Of a stretch of DNA of 64,000 nt, positions 18,439-27,612 are shown piece after piece. Origin of the DNA: Proteinivorax tanatarense (GTDB taxonomy: Bacteria; Bacillota; Proteinivoracia; Proteinivoracales; Proteinivoracaceae); the NCBI RefSeq assembly GCF_040267685.1, contig NZ_CP158367.1:2046001-2110000 (forward strand), read 5' to 3'. Both the position numbers and the translations under genes were made by a program. The number at the start of each line of letters is the position of its first letter. Position 1 is the stretch's first letter. Under the pieces are notes generated by a model, which worked only from the letters and a program-made list of their open reading frames with translations, was not told the DNA's origin and ran no database searches.

Positions 18439-18487
18439 AAAAACTCAGTCTACAAATTTTTATTAATGTAGACTGAGTTTTTATTTT
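18439..18487. terminator. Bidirectional terminator
   Basis: AAAACTCAGTCTACA and TGTAGACTGAGTTTTT form a 15-bp perfect stem. It ends both thiDE and the convergent CBS-ACT gene. Confidence 0.93.
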
Positions 18488-19193
18488 ACAAATATTGGCT
18501 AGACAGCACTTTATACTGATGTTTTTCCAGTACTTTTTTAGCTCTTTCTCCTTCTTCTACCTTTAATATAACCAGGTATACGTCACGATACCTAGGCATC
18601 GTAGTAACTGCTGAAATAATATTTATTTTAGCGTTCTTTAAAACTCCTGTTATATTCCCTAAACTACCCAGGTCATCGTCAACTGCTAAAGTTATTCTTT
18701 CTCCTTTTTCAGATAATGCAAAAATTTCATCAAAAACTTCTAAAATATCAGTTTTTGTTATCACACCTTTAAGCTCTCCAATATCATTTACAGCTGGCAA
18801 AATATTAATACTGTTTTTTAACATTAATTCTGCCGCCTCTTCGATAGGAGCTTCTTTATCTACGGTAACTATATCTTTTTCCATAAGTTCTTCCACCGTA
18901 CGAAAATGCAAAAACTGCGCAATTCTTCTTTTATTAACATCCAGTTCAAGCTTGCTAGTGCTAAAGGGTAATGGCAAGTCTAAATCCACCCCAGCAGTTA
19001 TGTTTTGCTTAGCACAAAACGCACAAAACTCACGCATAATAACCCGCTCAGTAATAATTCCTTTAAGCACTCCTCCTTCTAAAACTGGCAAACCTTCATA
19101 ATGATTTTTTTCAAACAAAATTAAAGCTTCATAAAGTGATCTTTTTGGCCCAATAGTTACAACATTTTCTGTCATTCTTGTTCTAACAAACAT
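18486..19193 (-). CDS. CBS-pair and ACT domain protein (AcuB-like)
   Basis: A 235-residue protein. CBS 1 is at about 4-55 (ENVVTIGPKRSLYEALILFEKN). After an unusual insert of about 50 residues comes CBS 2 (KDIVTVDKEAPIEEAAELML), then an ACT domain from about 160 (GERITLAVDDDLGSLGNITGVL). CBS pairs bind adenosyl ligands and ACT domains bind amino acids, so a ligand sensor is likely. The AcuB family is the nearest arrangement. I chose the ATG at 19193, since AGGAGGTG lies six bases upstream. Confidence 0.85.
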   Translation of the reverse strand: MFVRTRMTENVVTIGPKRSLYEALILFEKNHYEGLPVLEGGVLKGIITERVIMREFCAFCAKQNITAGVDLDLPLPFSTSKLELDVNKRRIAQFLHFRTVEELMEKDIVTVDKEAPIEEAAELMLKNSINILPAVNDIGELKGVITKTDILEVFDEIFALSEKGERITLAVDDDLGSLGNITGVLKNAKINIISAVTTMPRYRDVYLVILKVEEGERAKKVLEKHQYKVLSSQYL

Positions 19194-19390
19194 TAAGTAC
19201 ACCTCCTCTTTTTTCTAATATTCAATTAAAATGTTGCATTTCCTTCTTTTGAGCTTAAATTTTCCGGCAAAGTAAAAAAGCAATCATTTATATATATGCT
19301 AAAATAAACAATTTAGAAGCAGAAAAATACTTCCACACTCTATTCTTTTTGTACCCTAAATGATATAATATATTTATTGGGGTGATAATT

Positions 19391-20812
19391 TTGAAATCAA
19401 AAAAACAATTGTTAACACAAGACAAAAGTATTTTGACAGGGATATTACTTCTAGCTTGGCCTATAGTGTTGCAATCTCTTTTACAGGTTGTTATCGGTAC
19501 TGTTGATATTAAAATGGTAGGCTCATTTGGCGATCATGCTATAGCCGCCGTAGGATTTGGCCGCCAAATTGTTATGATTGCTATGGTGCTTGTTATGGCA
19601 ATTTCCACTGGGACTACAGCAATGGTGGCAAGATTTATTGGTATGGGTGACCAGAAAAAAGCTGCTTCTGCCGCAGGTCAGGCCTTTATCTCAGCTCTTC
19701 TAGTGTCTGCAGTAATGGTGCCCATTGGGCTTCTAACTCAAACCCATATACTTAATATAATGGGAGCAGGACCCGAAACTTCTGCCTTAGCTGAAGGTTA
19801 TATGACAGTGTTTTTTTTAAGTGTCCCTTTCTTTTTACTAAATTTTGTAGCTCGCTCTATTTTTCAAGGAGCTGGTGACACCGTTACCCCACTTATAATA
19901 GATATTATTATGAATATATTCAATGTTATATTTAATTATATATTTATATTTGGCTATGGCCCTATTCCATCCTTAGGTGTAACCGGAGCCGCAATAGGTA
20001 CTGCTTTGGCAAGAGTAGTTGGCAGCAGTTTAGGATGGGGAGCATTATTAAGTGGTAAGTTCGTACTTTCCTTATCTATAAAACAATTATTAAATCCAGC
20101 TTCTGACATGATAAAACAAATGTTTTCTATAGGTCTACCCGCTGGGTTACAAGGCTTATCTAGAAACATTAGTACAGTCATTATTTTTGCTTTGCTGGCA
20201 CGAACTACAGCTCAAGATTTAGCAAATGCAACTTTTACCATTGGTATGAATCTTAATCAGTATGCACTAATGCCAGGACTTGCAATTGGAACAGCAGCTG
20301 CTACCCTTTCTGGAATGAATTTAGGAGCTGGTAAGGTTAAAAGAGCAGAAAAGTCCGGATATATATGCACACTTTTAGCTGCTGGATTTATGTCCAGTGT
20401 AGCTCTCATTTTTGTAACATTTTCAACTCAGCTACTAACTTTCTTTTCTGCCGATGCTTCACCAGAACTTATATCCATGGGACGAACATTGTTGATATGC
20501 CTAGCAGTAGCAGAACCTTTTCACGCAATGGCCATCATATTCTCAAAATCGATGCAAGGAGCTGGCTATACTACCATGCCTTTTCTTACAACATTATTTA
20601 GTTGGCTTGTTGTACGAGTGCCATTAGGTTATTATTTAGCTTTCCAACTTAACATGCAAGAAACTGGCATATGGATCGCAATTGCATCAACTAATATACT
20701 TGCCGGTATGATAAACTTGCTTTTATTCAAATCTGGCAAATGGAAAACTGTGAAAATTGAATCTAGTATGAAAAATAAAACACCCACTACTACTTTCAAA
20801 AAAGCTATTTAA
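19391..20812 (+). CDS. MATE-family multidrug exporter
   Basis: A 473-residue polytopic protein with about 12 membrane segments and the MATE two-fold pattern (GILLLAWPIVLQSLLQVVIG near the N-terminus and GLPAGLQGLSRNISTVIIF at mid-protein). MATE proteins export drugs or metabolites using Na+ or H+. The TTG at 19391 fits a GGGGTG site six bases upstream better than the in-frame GTG at 19382. A TATAAT at 19364-19369 may be its -10 box. It is monocistronic, and its substrate is unknown. Confidence 0.92.
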   Translation: MKSKKQLLTQDKSILTGILLLAWPIVLQSLLQVVIGTVDIKMVGSFGDHAIAAVGFGRQIVMIAMVLVMAISTGTTAMVARFIGMGDQKKAASAAGQAFISALLVSAVMVPIGLLTQTHILNIMGAGPETSALAEGYMTVFFLSVPFFLLNFVARSIFQGAGDTVTPLIIDIIMNIFNVIFNYIFIFGYGPIPSLGVTGAAIGTALARVVGSSLGWGALLSGKFVLSLSIKQLLNPASDMIKQMFSIGLPAGLQGLSRNISTVIIFALLARTTAQDLANATFTIGMNLNQYALMPGLAIGTAAATLSGMNLGAGKVKRAEKSGYICTLLAAGFMSSVALIFVTFSTQLLTFFSADASPELISMGRTLLICLAVAEPFHAMAIIFSKSMQGAGYTTMPFLTTLFSWLVVRVPLGYYLAFQLNMQETGIWIAIASTNILAGMINLLLFKSGKWKTVKIESSMKNKTPTTTFKKAI

Positions 20813-20817
20813 ACCAT

Positions 20818-20855
20818 AAAACAGCCTGCGCTATTGCGCTAGGCTGTTTCCCTTT
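20818..20855. terminator. Terminator between the MATE and PEGA-like genes
   Basis: AAACAGCCT with AGGCTGTTT around an inner GCGC/GCGC stem. The T-run is weak, and the hairpin lies between convergent genes. Confidence 0.65.
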
Positions 20856-20878
20856 AACAAAGCCATGCTAAAATTGTC

Positions 20879-21223
20879 TTAAAAACTTATTTTCAAATCT
20901 AAACTTCCTGTTCTTCTTTGTTCTGAAAAAAAATCTCCACTAGCTTCAACATTTTGCAAAAATTCTTCAGCAGTACCCTGTTTTGCTTCCCATTCTCCTA
21001 TCCAATACATTCCTTCACTATTTTTTACCACAATCCTATTAATTCCCTTATTTACCTCAATTGCTGCATTATTTGCCCCTACAACTTTTCCATTAAACAT
21101 AACAGTACTTTCTTCATCTGTGTCAATGTTTATAGTAAGCCACGGTTCTCTATTGCTTATCCCCAAAATACAAATAACCAGTACAAAAGCAATCCCCATT
21201 AACGTTACTGATTTTTTATCCAT
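20879..21223 (-). CDS. Small single-TM protein with PEGA-like domain, ECF regulon member
   Basis: A 114-residue protein with a TM or uncleaved signal at about 7-24, then a PEGA-like unit at about 28-70 (LTINIDTDEESTVMFNGKVVG... GINRIVVKN). It resembles the PEGA units of the protein encoded next to the ECF sigma factor. I prefer the ATG at 21223 over the one at 21229, because AGGGG lies directly against the latter and six bases from the former. An ECF-type promoter 36-64 bases upstream links it to that sigma factor. It is probably an envelope-facing stress protein. Its exact role is unknown. Confidence 0.78.
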   Translation of the reverse strand: MDKKSVTLMGIAFVLVICILGISNREPWLTINIDTDEESTVMFNGKVVGANNAAIEVNKGINRIVVKNSEGMYWIGEWEAKQGTAEEFLQNVEASGDFFSEQRRTGSLDLKISF

Positions 21224-21258
21224 TACCATCCCCCTAATTTATTCCCTATTTATATATA

Positions 21259-21287
21259 TAGACGATTTATATAGCCAAAATGTTTCA
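21259..21287 (-). promoter_or_regulatory. ECF promoter of the small PEGA-like gene
   Basis: On the minus strand there is TGAAAC (21287-21282), a 17-bp spacer and CGTCTA (21264-21259), followed by TATATATA. It matches the sigma-operon promoter in both boxes and in the discriminator. The spacer is one base longer. Confidence 0.72.
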
Positions 21288-21335
21288 CTTTTTTAAATAA
21301 ATATTAACTTTTTTAAAAAATTATCAAAAAGCAAA

Positions 21336-21376
21336 ATAAAACTACATTTATGAATAAATCATAATTGTAGTTTTAT
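21336..21376 (-). terminator. Terminator after the GDPD gene
   Basis: ATAAAACTACA and TGTAGTTTTAT pair perfectly. On the minus strand a TTTTGC-type tail follows. Confidence 0.75.
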
Positions 21377-21387
21377 GTTTTACTATT

Positions 21388-22128
21388 TTAATAATTAACT
21401 ATTTCTGTTCTTATTCTTTTTGCTTTTTGAACACAGTTAGTAATAAGAATGTCTACCCCCCAGTTAATAAACCTTTTAATATCCTTTTCTTTATCGACTG
21501 TATAAACATTCACCTTTATATTGTTTTTATGAGCTTGCTTTACTTCATTTTCGCTTATACTAAAATAATTAGGGTGAATAGCATCAGCATTTATTAACTC
21601 TTTAGCATACTCCCATGACTTATAAATTTTAGCCCTGTATAATAATCCTGTTTTAATTTCAGGCTCTACCTCTTTAACTTTTATAAGACTTTTCTGATTA
21701 AAAGTTGATACTATTGTTCTATCCATTAATTCAAAGCTTTTAATTAACTTTATCACTTTTTCCTCAATATTAGGGTATTTCACCATACCATTTTTCAGTT
21801 CTATGTTAAGATATATGCCTTCAGTATTTTTAAAAAAATCTAGTGTTTCCTCTAAACTAGATATTTTGCTATCAATAAATTTATCGGAGAACCAAGCCCC
21901 ACAATCTAGTTCTCTAAGTTGTTTATATGTATAATTCTTTAGATAACCTTTAGCCCCTGTGATACGATTCAGCTTTTCATCATGAAATATAACTGGCACA
22001 CCATCTTTGCTTAATTGCACGTCCAACTCTACACCATCAGCACCAGCATCTACAGCACTTTTAAATGCTGCCATCGTGTTTTCTGGTGCCACCTCACTGT
22101 TGCCTCGATGGGCTAATATTTTAGTCAA
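21388..22128 (-). CDS. Glycerophosphodiester phosphodiesterase
   Basis: A 246-residue GDPD-family enzyme that cleaves glycerophosphodiesters from lipid turnover to glycerol-3-phosphate and an alcohol. Motifs are LAHRGNSEVAPENTMAAF at the start (catalytic His and Arg), GADGVELDVQLSKDGVPVIFHDE (metal-binding Glu, Asp and second catalytic His) and NIELKNG. No signal peptide is seen, so it is cytoplasmic. Start at 22128. It diverges from ogt. Confidence 0.94.
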   Translation of the reverse strand: MTKILAHRGNSEVAPENTMAAFKSAVDAGADGVELDVQLSKDGVPVIFHDEKLNRITGAKGYLKNYTYKQLRELDCGAWFSDKFIDSKISSLEETLDFFKNTEGIYLNIELKNGMVKYPNIEEKVIKLIKSFELMDRTIVSTFNQKSLIKVKEVEPEIKTGLLYRAKIYKSWEYAKELINADAIHPNYFSISENEVKQAHKNNIKVNVYTVDKEKDIKRFINWGVDILITNCVQKAKRIRTEIVNY

Positions 22129-22293
22129 AATAACTTCCCCTTTCCGCTTTATGTTTTCATTGACATCATTTAAAGCAATGCATAGAATTATGTATAAAGT
22201 AAAACTGCAATCTTCCTATCCCCAAATTGTAGTTAAACCATCCACAATTGACCAGCTACAATTATGGTTAAATTATAAAAAGGAGGCTAAAAG

Positions 22294-22755
22294 ATGTATT
22301 ATAAAATTATGGATAGTCCTTTAGGAGACTTAATTTTAATAGCTAATAAACAGGCTTTACATAGAATATCTTTTGAAAAAAAAACTCTACCAACGTTAGA
22401 GAAAATAAACACACCTATACTTCAATTAGCTGAACATGAATTACAAAAATATTTTAAAGGGTCTTTAAAAGTGTTTTCAGTCCCTATTTTTTTACATGGC
22501 TCTAATTTTCAAGTGGCTGTGTGGAATCACCTTAAACTATTACCTTATGGTAAAACAACCTCTTATGGTGAAGTTGCAAAAGCTATAGGTAATCCAAAAG
22601 CTGTGAGAGCTGTAGGACAGGCAAACAATAAAAATCCAATACCTATTATAATCCCTTGTCACAGAGTTATTGGCAAAAATGGATCTTTGACAGGATACTC
22701 TGGAAAAATGGAGAACAAAAGAACACTTTTAAAATTTGAAGGAATAAAACCGTGA
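22294..22755 (+). CDS. ogt: Methylated-DNA-protein-cysteine methyltransferase
   Basis: A 153-residue suicide DNA-repair protein that removes O6-alkyl groups from guanine. The active site PCHR lies in IIIPCHRVIGKNGSLTGY at about 124-141. The DNA-binding turn GEVAKAIGNPKAVRAVGQANNKNP is complete. There is no N-terminal AraC part, so it is the Ogt-type short form. AAAAGGAGG precedes the ATG, and a strong terminator follows. Confidence 0.95.
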   Translation: MYYKIMDSPLGDLILIANKQALHRISFEKKTLPTLEKINTPILQLAEHELQKYFKGSLKVFSVPIFLHGSNFQVAVWNHLKLLPYGKTTSYGEVAKAIGNPKAVRAVGQANNKNPIPIIIPCHRVIGKNGSLTGYSGKMENKRTLLKFEGIKP

Positions 22756-22777
22756 GTACTGGGGACTCACGGTTTTT
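22746..22777. terminator. Bidirectional terminator after ogt
   Basis: AAAACCGTGAGT and ACTCACGGTTTTT form a stem around ACTGGGG. Confidence 0.92.
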
Positions 22778-22792
22778 AAAATTACCCTATCC

Positions 22793-23500
22793 CTATCTAA
22801 ATTGTCTATATCCTGAAAATAATAGACCTCCAACCGAATGTAAGTTTTCCTCAATAAACCTAATAAGTTGTTTTTTGTCTTGTTCAGAATAAAAGGAGAC
22901 AAATGCTTTGTTAAATTTTTCGGCGTAACTTGGGTCAAACTCTATCAGCTCTTTATACACCCACTTCCCTTCCCCTATCCAATGTTTATTTAATCTCATT
23001 ACAAATTCCGATAACAAGAAAGATAGTCGGTTTACAATAAATATTGATTCAAGATGATCATCTGACCCTTTAAGATCCTCTACCAACTCGGTTATTTTAA
23101 AGCGATACTCTTTTACCTCATCTTCAGTTAATGATTGAGGTCCGCTATTTAAAATTTCTTCAAAACGTCTTTTTATCAAATTTATGTCTTTTTTAGAGTC
23201 AATAATAGGTATACCTTCCACAACCATACTAATCAAAAATGGTCTTGCTTTGTCCACTCCCAACTTACAGTGCTTTTCAAAACTTTCCTCATCATAAACA
23301 AAAACTTCAATAGGCCATTTATCGAAAATTAGAGACTTACGATAGGGAGCTGTTTCTATGTCATTAACAATAACAATATCTAAGTCAGAGTTGTCATTAG
23401 CCTCTCCCCTAACAACACTACCTGCCAAAATAGCAAGCTGACAATCTGGATAGCTTTTTTGGACAAACTTCCTAGCAGCAACTAAAGCATTTCCCAGCAT
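22793..23500 (-). CDS. Nucleotidyltransferase-domain protein
   Basis: A 235-residue protein with a pol-beta type nucleotidyltransferase core: LAGSVVRGEANDNSDLDIVIV at about 25-45 (GS, then DxD metal ligands). The rest is helical, with no recognised domain. Such proteins include antibiotic adenylyltransferases and MNT-type toxins or antitoxins. The C-terminal part does not let me choose. It follows pgi by 63 bases, across an inverted repeat, and may be cotranscribed with it. GGGGG precedes the ATG. Confidence 0.78.
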   Translation of the reverse strand: MLGNALVAARKFVQKSYPDCQLAILAGSVVRGEANDNSDLDIVIVNDIETAPYRKSLIFDKWPIEVFVYDEESFEKHCKLGVDKARPFLISMVVEGIPIIDSKKDINLIKRRFEEILNSGPQSLTEDEVKEYRFKITELVEDLKGSDDHLESIFIVNRLSFLLSEFVMRLNKHWIGEGKWVYKELIEFDPSYAEKFNKAFVSFYSEQDKKQLIRFIEENLHSVGGLLFSGYRQFR

Positions 23501-23517
23501 TTTAATTAATCCCCCTA

Positions 23518-23553
23518 CCTTATCATTTTCTAAGTATTTCTACAATGATAAGG
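23518..23553 (-). repeat. Inverted repeat between pgi and the nucleotidyltransferase gene
   Basis: CCTTATCATT (23518-23527) and AATGATAAGG (23544-23553) form a perfect 10-bp stem with a 16-base loop. There is no T-run on the minus strand, so it is more likely an mRNA processing/stability hairpin or operator than a terminator. Confidence 0.55.
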
Positions 23554-23563
23554 AAAATCCTGC

Positions 23564-24913
23564 TTATTTTAGCCTATTTTCTAAAACTTCTTTTTCTTTT
23601 TCATATCCTTCTTTTCCTAATAATGCAAACATGTTCTTTTTATAAGCTTCTACACCTGGCTGATCAAAGGGATTAACTCCTAATAGGTAACCACTAATAC
23701 CACATGCTTTTTCAAAAAAGTAAATTAGATAACCAAAGCTATGCTCACTAATATTATCAAGCTTTAAAACAATATTAGGCACATTGCCGTCGGTATGTGC
23801 CAACAAAGTTCCCTTTAAAGCTTTATCGTTGATAAAATTTACTGTTTTACCTGAAAGATAGTTTAACCCGTCAAGATTTTGCTGATCATAGGGTAAAGTA
23901 ATATCCTCTTTTGGACTTTTAACCTCTATAACTGTTTGGAACAAGTTTCTCATGCCGTCTTGAATATACTGTCCCATAGAATGCAAGTCTGTGGTAAAGT
24001 TTACACTGGCTGGGAAAAGGCCTTTATGGTCTTTTCCTTCACTTTCTCCGTATAATTGCTTCCACCATTCAGAAAGGTAAGCTAATGATGGTTCATAATT
24101 AGCCATGATTTCTACGGTTTTACCTTTGCGATAAAAAATATTTCTTATGACAGCGTACTGGTAGCAGTAGTTATCCAGCAGTTTGGGACTATTAAAGTCA
24201 TTATATGCACTTTTTGCACCTTTAATTATCTCTTCGATATCTGCACCACTTACTGCTATTGGTAAAAGTCCAACAGCGGTTAAAACAGAAAATCTTCCTC
24301 CGATATCATCTTCAATAACAAATGTTTTATACCCTTCTTGATCTGCTAATGCCCTTAAAGCACCTTTGCTTTTGTCTGTAGTAGCAATAATCCTTTTTTG
24401 TGCCCCTTCTTTACCATACTTCTTTTCTAGTAACTCTCTAATTATTCTAAAAGCCACCGCCGGTTCTGTTGTAGTGCCTGATTTTGAGATAACATTTACC
24501 ATCACTTCTTTACCCTCTAAAACATCAATTAAGTGCTTAAGGTACGTACCACTAACATTCTGACCAACAAAATAAATTTTAGGAGCTGTTCTCTTTTCAT
24601 CACTCAGTTCATTATAAAATGAATGATTAAGCATTTCGATAGCAGCCTTTGCACCTAAGTATGACCCACCAATCCCTATCACTAAAAAAACATCACAATT
24701 ATTTTTTACATAATCTGCTGTTTTTTTTATATCGCTAATTTCTGTCTCGCTTATTTTTTTAGGTAAATCTACCCACCCTAAAAATTCATTACCAGCGCCT
24801 GTTTTTTGGTGAAGTTGATTGTGGGCTTGCTCAACATACGGTTGAAAATATTTTAGTTCATCCTCACTAAAAAAAGAACTGGCATTTTTATAGTCTAAAC
24901 TTAATTTTGACAT
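23564..24913 (-). CDS. pgi: Glucose-6-phosphate isomerase
   Basis: A 449-residue glycolytic enzyme interconverting glucose-6-phosphate and fructose-6-phosphate. Motifs are [48 protein letters not shown] and the late [10 protein letters not shown] with the catalytic Lys. Length fits the bacterial short form. AGGAGG precedes the ATG. It lies 64 bases downstream of murG, so the two may be cotranscribed. Confidence 0.97.
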   Translation of the reverse strand: MSKLSLDYKNASSFFSEDELKYFQPYVEQAHNQLHQKTGAGNEFLGWVDLPKKISETEISDIKKTADYVKNNCDVFLVIGIGGSYLGAKAAIEMLNHSFYNELSDEKRTAPKIYFVGQNVSGTYLKHLIDVLEGKEVMVNVISKSGTTTEPAVAFRIIRELLEKKYGKEGAQKRIIATTDKSKGALRALADQEGYKTFVIEDDIGGRFSVLTAVGLLPIAVSGADIEEIIKGAKSAYNDFNSPKLLDNYCYQYAVIRNIFYRKGKTVEIMANYEPSLAYLSEWWKQLYGESEGKDHKGLFPASVNFTTDLHSMGQYIQDGMRNLFQTVIEVKSPKEDITLPYDQQNLDGLNYLSGKTVNFINDKALKGTLLAHTDGNVPNIVLKLDNISEHSFGYLIYFFEKACGISGYLLGVNPFDQPGVEAYKKNMFALLGKEGYEKEKEVLENRLK

Positions 24914-24977
24914 GTAAAGTTCCTCCTATTTTATGTTTAAAGTAAATTATAATAAATTTATAAAATATTTTCCATAT

Positions 24978-26042
24978 CTAACGTCGTTTTTTTTCGATAA
25001 GTTCCAATATTTTTTCTAACCCCAATGCAGATTTAGCTTTTTCCATTTTTTCTATATAATCAGCTCTATTGTCATAAACATTCTTAATTTTTTTTAGCAA
25101 AACTTCATCAGAAAGTTTTTCCTCATAAATGACTTGACTAAACCCCTGTTTTTCAAATGAATTTGCATTAAGTATCTGGTCCCCTCTACTGGCAGCCTTA
25201 GAAAGGGGTATTAAAACATTTGGCTTTTTTAGTGCAAGAAACTCATAAATTGAGTTAGCCCCAGCTCTGGAAACAATCACATCGGTTATTGCAAATAGGT
25301 GGGGCAACTGCTCTTTAACATAAGGGTATTGTTTATACCCATCAATCTCCATCAAACTTTGATCCACTTTCCCTTCTCCACATAAGTGAATTACATTAAA
25401 CTCTTCAAGCAATGACGGGAGAATACTCCTAACATGGCTATTTATTTTTACTGCTCCTAAGCTTCCACCCATAATCATAACTACCGGTTTTGAGGTAGAA
25501 AAACCTACCTCTTTATACCCCAATTCGCTATTCCCTTTTAATATTTCCTCTCTTATTGGGGGGCCTGTATATACCCCCTTCCCTTTAGGAATGGCGTCTA
25601 AGGTTTCAGGAAAGGTTACGCAAACATTTGAACAAAATGGCATAGCAATTTTATTAGCCAGTCCTGGAGTAAAATCTGATTCATGAATTATAGTAGGCAC
25701 TTTTTTTAACTTTGATGCAATAATTACTGGTACCGTCACAAAGCCACCCTTGGAAAAAACTATATCAGGCTTTATTTTTTTTATAATTGATGCTGCTTGC
25801 TTTACACCTTTTAATACTCTAAAAGGATCTGTGAAATTATCTTTATGAAAATATCTTCTTAATTTCCCTGATGAAATAGGATAATACTTTATATTTAAGT
25901 CTTCAATTAACTGACGTTCTATGCCATTTTTACTACCAATATAATAAATCTCATACCCTAACTCCTTAAGTTTCGGTATTAAAGCTATATTAGGTGTTAC
26001 ATGCCCCGCCGTTCCGCCACCGGTTAAAATAATTTTTTTCAT
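24978..26042 (-). CDS. murG: MurG-type UDP-GlcNAc transferase
   Basis: A 354-residue GT28-fold glycosyltransferase that adds GlcNAc to lipid I at the inner membrane face, giving lipid II. The N-terminal [17 protein letters not shown] loop, the middle [14 protein letters not shown] and the late [11 protein letters not shown] and [10 protein letters not shown] motifs are all present. It stands apart from any mur/fts cluster in this window. A second copy may exist elsewhere, as is common in clostridia (inference). AAAGGAG precedes the ATG. Confidence 0.93.
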   Translation of the reverse strand: MKKIILTGGGTAGHVTPNIALIPKLKELGYEIYYIGSKNGIERQLIEDLNIKYYPISSGKLRRYFHKDNFTDPFRVLKGVKQAASIIKKIKPDIVFSKGGFVTVPVIIASKLKKVPTIIHESDFTPGLANKIAMPFCSNVCVTFPETLDAIPKGKGVYTGPPIREEILKGNSELGYKEVGFSTSKPVVMIMGGSLGAVKINSHVRSILPSLLEEFNVIHLCGEGKVDQSLMEIDGYKQYPYVKEQLPHLFAITDVIVSRAGANSIYEFLALKKPNVLIPLSKAASRGDQILNANSFEKQGFSQVIYEEKLSDEVLLKKIKNVYDNRADYIEKMEKAKSALGLEKILELIEKKRR

Positions 26043-26300
26043 CTAACATTCTCCTTTTTCTTTCCATTCAATTTTTAAATAACCCAAATTGAATAGCCAA
26101 CATAATTTTCAACCTTAGAGATTTCTCAAATCCATATTTCCTTTTTGACCCCAATATCCACTATTTTCTAACATTTATTATCACCCTAGAAAAAAATTTA
26201 ATTAAAAAATTATCATCTGTAAATAATATAATATACTATTATTCTTTGTAAACAAAGACTTTTCCTTTATTAAACTTATAAAGTTTTTTTGCTAAGATGT
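26043..26300. other. AT-rich spacer between divergent murG and csp
   Basis: Very AT-rich. No ORF or strong hairpin seen. It must contain the murG promoter, but I cannot place it. Confidence 0.4.
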
Positions 26301-26329
26301 TTGACTTTTTAAAAGATAAATGATAATAT
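26301..26329 (+). promoter_or_regulatory. Sigma-A promoter of the cold-shock gene
   Basis: TTGACT (26301-26306), a 17-bp spacer and TAATAT (26324-26329). It is the best housekeeping promoter in the window. The predicted start near 26336 gives a leader of about 85 bases. Confidence 0.75.
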
Positions 26330-26335
26330 AAAATT

Positions 26336-26416
26336 AATATGAGGTAAGGGTCGAGCCTTATAGGTAAAATATTTATCGACCAAGCCCTGACAAAAGGGTA
26401 GATTTTAGGAGGTTAT
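26336..26416 (+). ncRNA. Structured 5' leader of the cold-shock mRNA
   Basis: Two exclusive folds are visible. TAAGG (26345-26349) can pair with CCTTA (26356-26360). Alternatively GGTCGA (26349-26354) can pair with TCGACC (26376-26381), alongside a CCCT/AGGG hairpin (26385-26398). Leaders of csp genes are known cold-sensing switches. This one is inferred from sequence alone. Confidence 0.5.
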
Positions 26417-26623
26417 TTGAAAGTGCAAGAAGGTACAGTTAAATGGTTCAACGCTGAAAAAGGTTATGGTTTTATTTCAATTGAGGGTGGCGACGATGTT
26501 TTCGTTCATTTCTCAGCAATCAACGAAGAAGGTTTCAAGACCTTAGAAGAAGGAGCTAGAGTTAGCTTCGAAATTACTGAAGGTAGCCGTGGTCCTCAAG
26601 CTTCTAATGTAAGCAAGATCTAG
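26417..26623 (+). CDS. Cold-shock protein (CspA family)
   Basis: A single cold-shock domain that binds single-stranded RNA/DNA and melts mRNA structure in the cold. RNP1 is KGYGFI and RNP2 is VFVHF. Two starts are possible: TTG at 26417 (68 residues, four bases after GGAGG) or GTG at 26423 (66 residues, [10 protein letters not shown], the family's usual beginning, ten bases after GGAGG). I keep the longer frame, though the shorter fits the family better. It has a long structured leader, its own promoter and a terminator. Confidence 0.95.
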   Translation: MKVQEGTVKWFNAEKGYGFISIEGGDDVFVHFSAINEEGFKTLEEGARVSFEITEGSRGPQASNVSKI

Positions 26624-26645
26624 ATAATTAATACATTAGACAATT

Positions 26646-26678
26646 AAAAAACAGTTCCTTTATAGGAACTGTTTTTTT
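26646..26678 (+). terminator. Terminator after the cold-shock gene
   Basis: AAACAGTTCC and GGAACTGTTT around TTTATA, followed by seven T. Confidence 0.93.
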
Positions 26679-26740
26679 GTTTGTATAATTACTTCTTTAT
26701 ACTAGAATACTAATAAAAAACAAGGAGGTTTATTATTAGT

Positions 26741-27355
26741 ATGTTTACTTTGAGCCAGAAAGAAAAAAGCTTACTTAATGAGCTGCTTCAACATGAAGAA
26801 TTATGCATTCAGAAGTACACAAACTACGCTTTAAAGGCCCAAGATCCACAGCTTACCCAATTGTTCCAAAACTTAGCACAGAAGGAACAGCAGCACTATG
26901 ACAGCGTGGACACTCTATTACAAGGAGAAATACCCCAAGGAGCCCAACAAGGTGGTGGACAGCAGGATCAATCTCAACAAAGTGGGCAAAGTCAATCACA
27001 GGGCCAACAAAATCAACAAAGTCAAGAGCAAGGGAGCCAAAATGAGCAGCAAAGTCAGGGCATGCAAAACAACCAACAAGAAAATATGCAAAGTGCTCAA
27101 CAGCAAGGGAGCATCATGTCACAACATAAGCAAGACAATCAAAGTCCCTCACAAAACCAACAAAATAACCCTGATTCTTCTTTACTTGAAGACATGCTAA
27201 TGACAGAAAAATATATATCAAGCTACTATGATACAGCAGTATTTGAAATGAGCAACAGCGAAGTAAGACAGGTTCTCCAGCATATCCAGCAAGAAGAACA
27301 GCAACATGGAGAGGAAATTTATAATTACATGAGTGAAAAAGGGCTTTATAATTGA
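26741..27355 (+). CDS. CotF-like spore coat protein with long Gln-rich insert
   Basis: A 204-residue protein. Residues 1-65 and 145-204 each form one helical half of a ferritin-like/CotF bundle (LLNELLQHEELCIQKYTNYA; LLEDMLMTEKYISSYYDTAVFEM; then HIQQEEQQHGEEIYNYM). Between them, about 66-144 is low complexity, almost only Q, S, G and N. CotF-type proteins are inner-coat proteins of spores. The insert is unusual in length and may be a flexible linker or cross-linking segment. AAGGAGG precedes the ATG. Monocistronic, with a terminator. Confidence 0.75.
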   Translation: MFTLSQKEKSLLNELLQHEELCIQKYTNYALKAQDPQLTQLFQNLAQKEQQHYDSVDTLLQGEIPQGAQQGGGQQDQSQQSGQSQSQGQQNQQSQEQGSQNEQQSQGMQNNQQENMQSAQQQGSIMSQHKQDNQSPSQNQQNNPDSSLLEDMLMTEKYISSYYDTAVFEMSNSEVRQVLQHIQQEEQQHGEEIYNYMSEKGLYN

Positions 27356-27400
27356 GTTGTGAGAAGTGGGTAGCTGAGGCTAGGACAAAACTAAGCAAAT

Positions 27401-27443
27401 AAAAAAGGTTCCATCATCGATTTTTGATGATGGAACCTTTTTT
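27401..27443 (+). terminator. Terminator after the CotF-like gene
   Basis: AAAAAAGGTTCCATCATC and GATGATGGAACCTTTTTT form a long perfect stem. Confidence 0.93.
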
Positions 27444-27612
27444 ATTAAATAGCTAGTATAGTTAGATAGAAGATGGTTGGATTGTTGGATAGAAAAATCG
27501 TAAGATCAAAGTTTTGTTTTTGGCAGTTGGCTGGTAGCAAAAGATAGAAGGCAAAGAGCCTTGGCCACTAAGTATTAGTAGTTAGTAATCAGATGTCAGA
27601 GGTTAGAAAAAT
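27444..27612. other. Spacer left of the IS481 element
   Basis: No ORF. It contains degenerate tracts of TTAGTAGTTAGTAATCAG type, similar in style to the spacer right of the element (GCGGTTAGTAAA). Nothing functional is seen. Confidence 0.4.
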
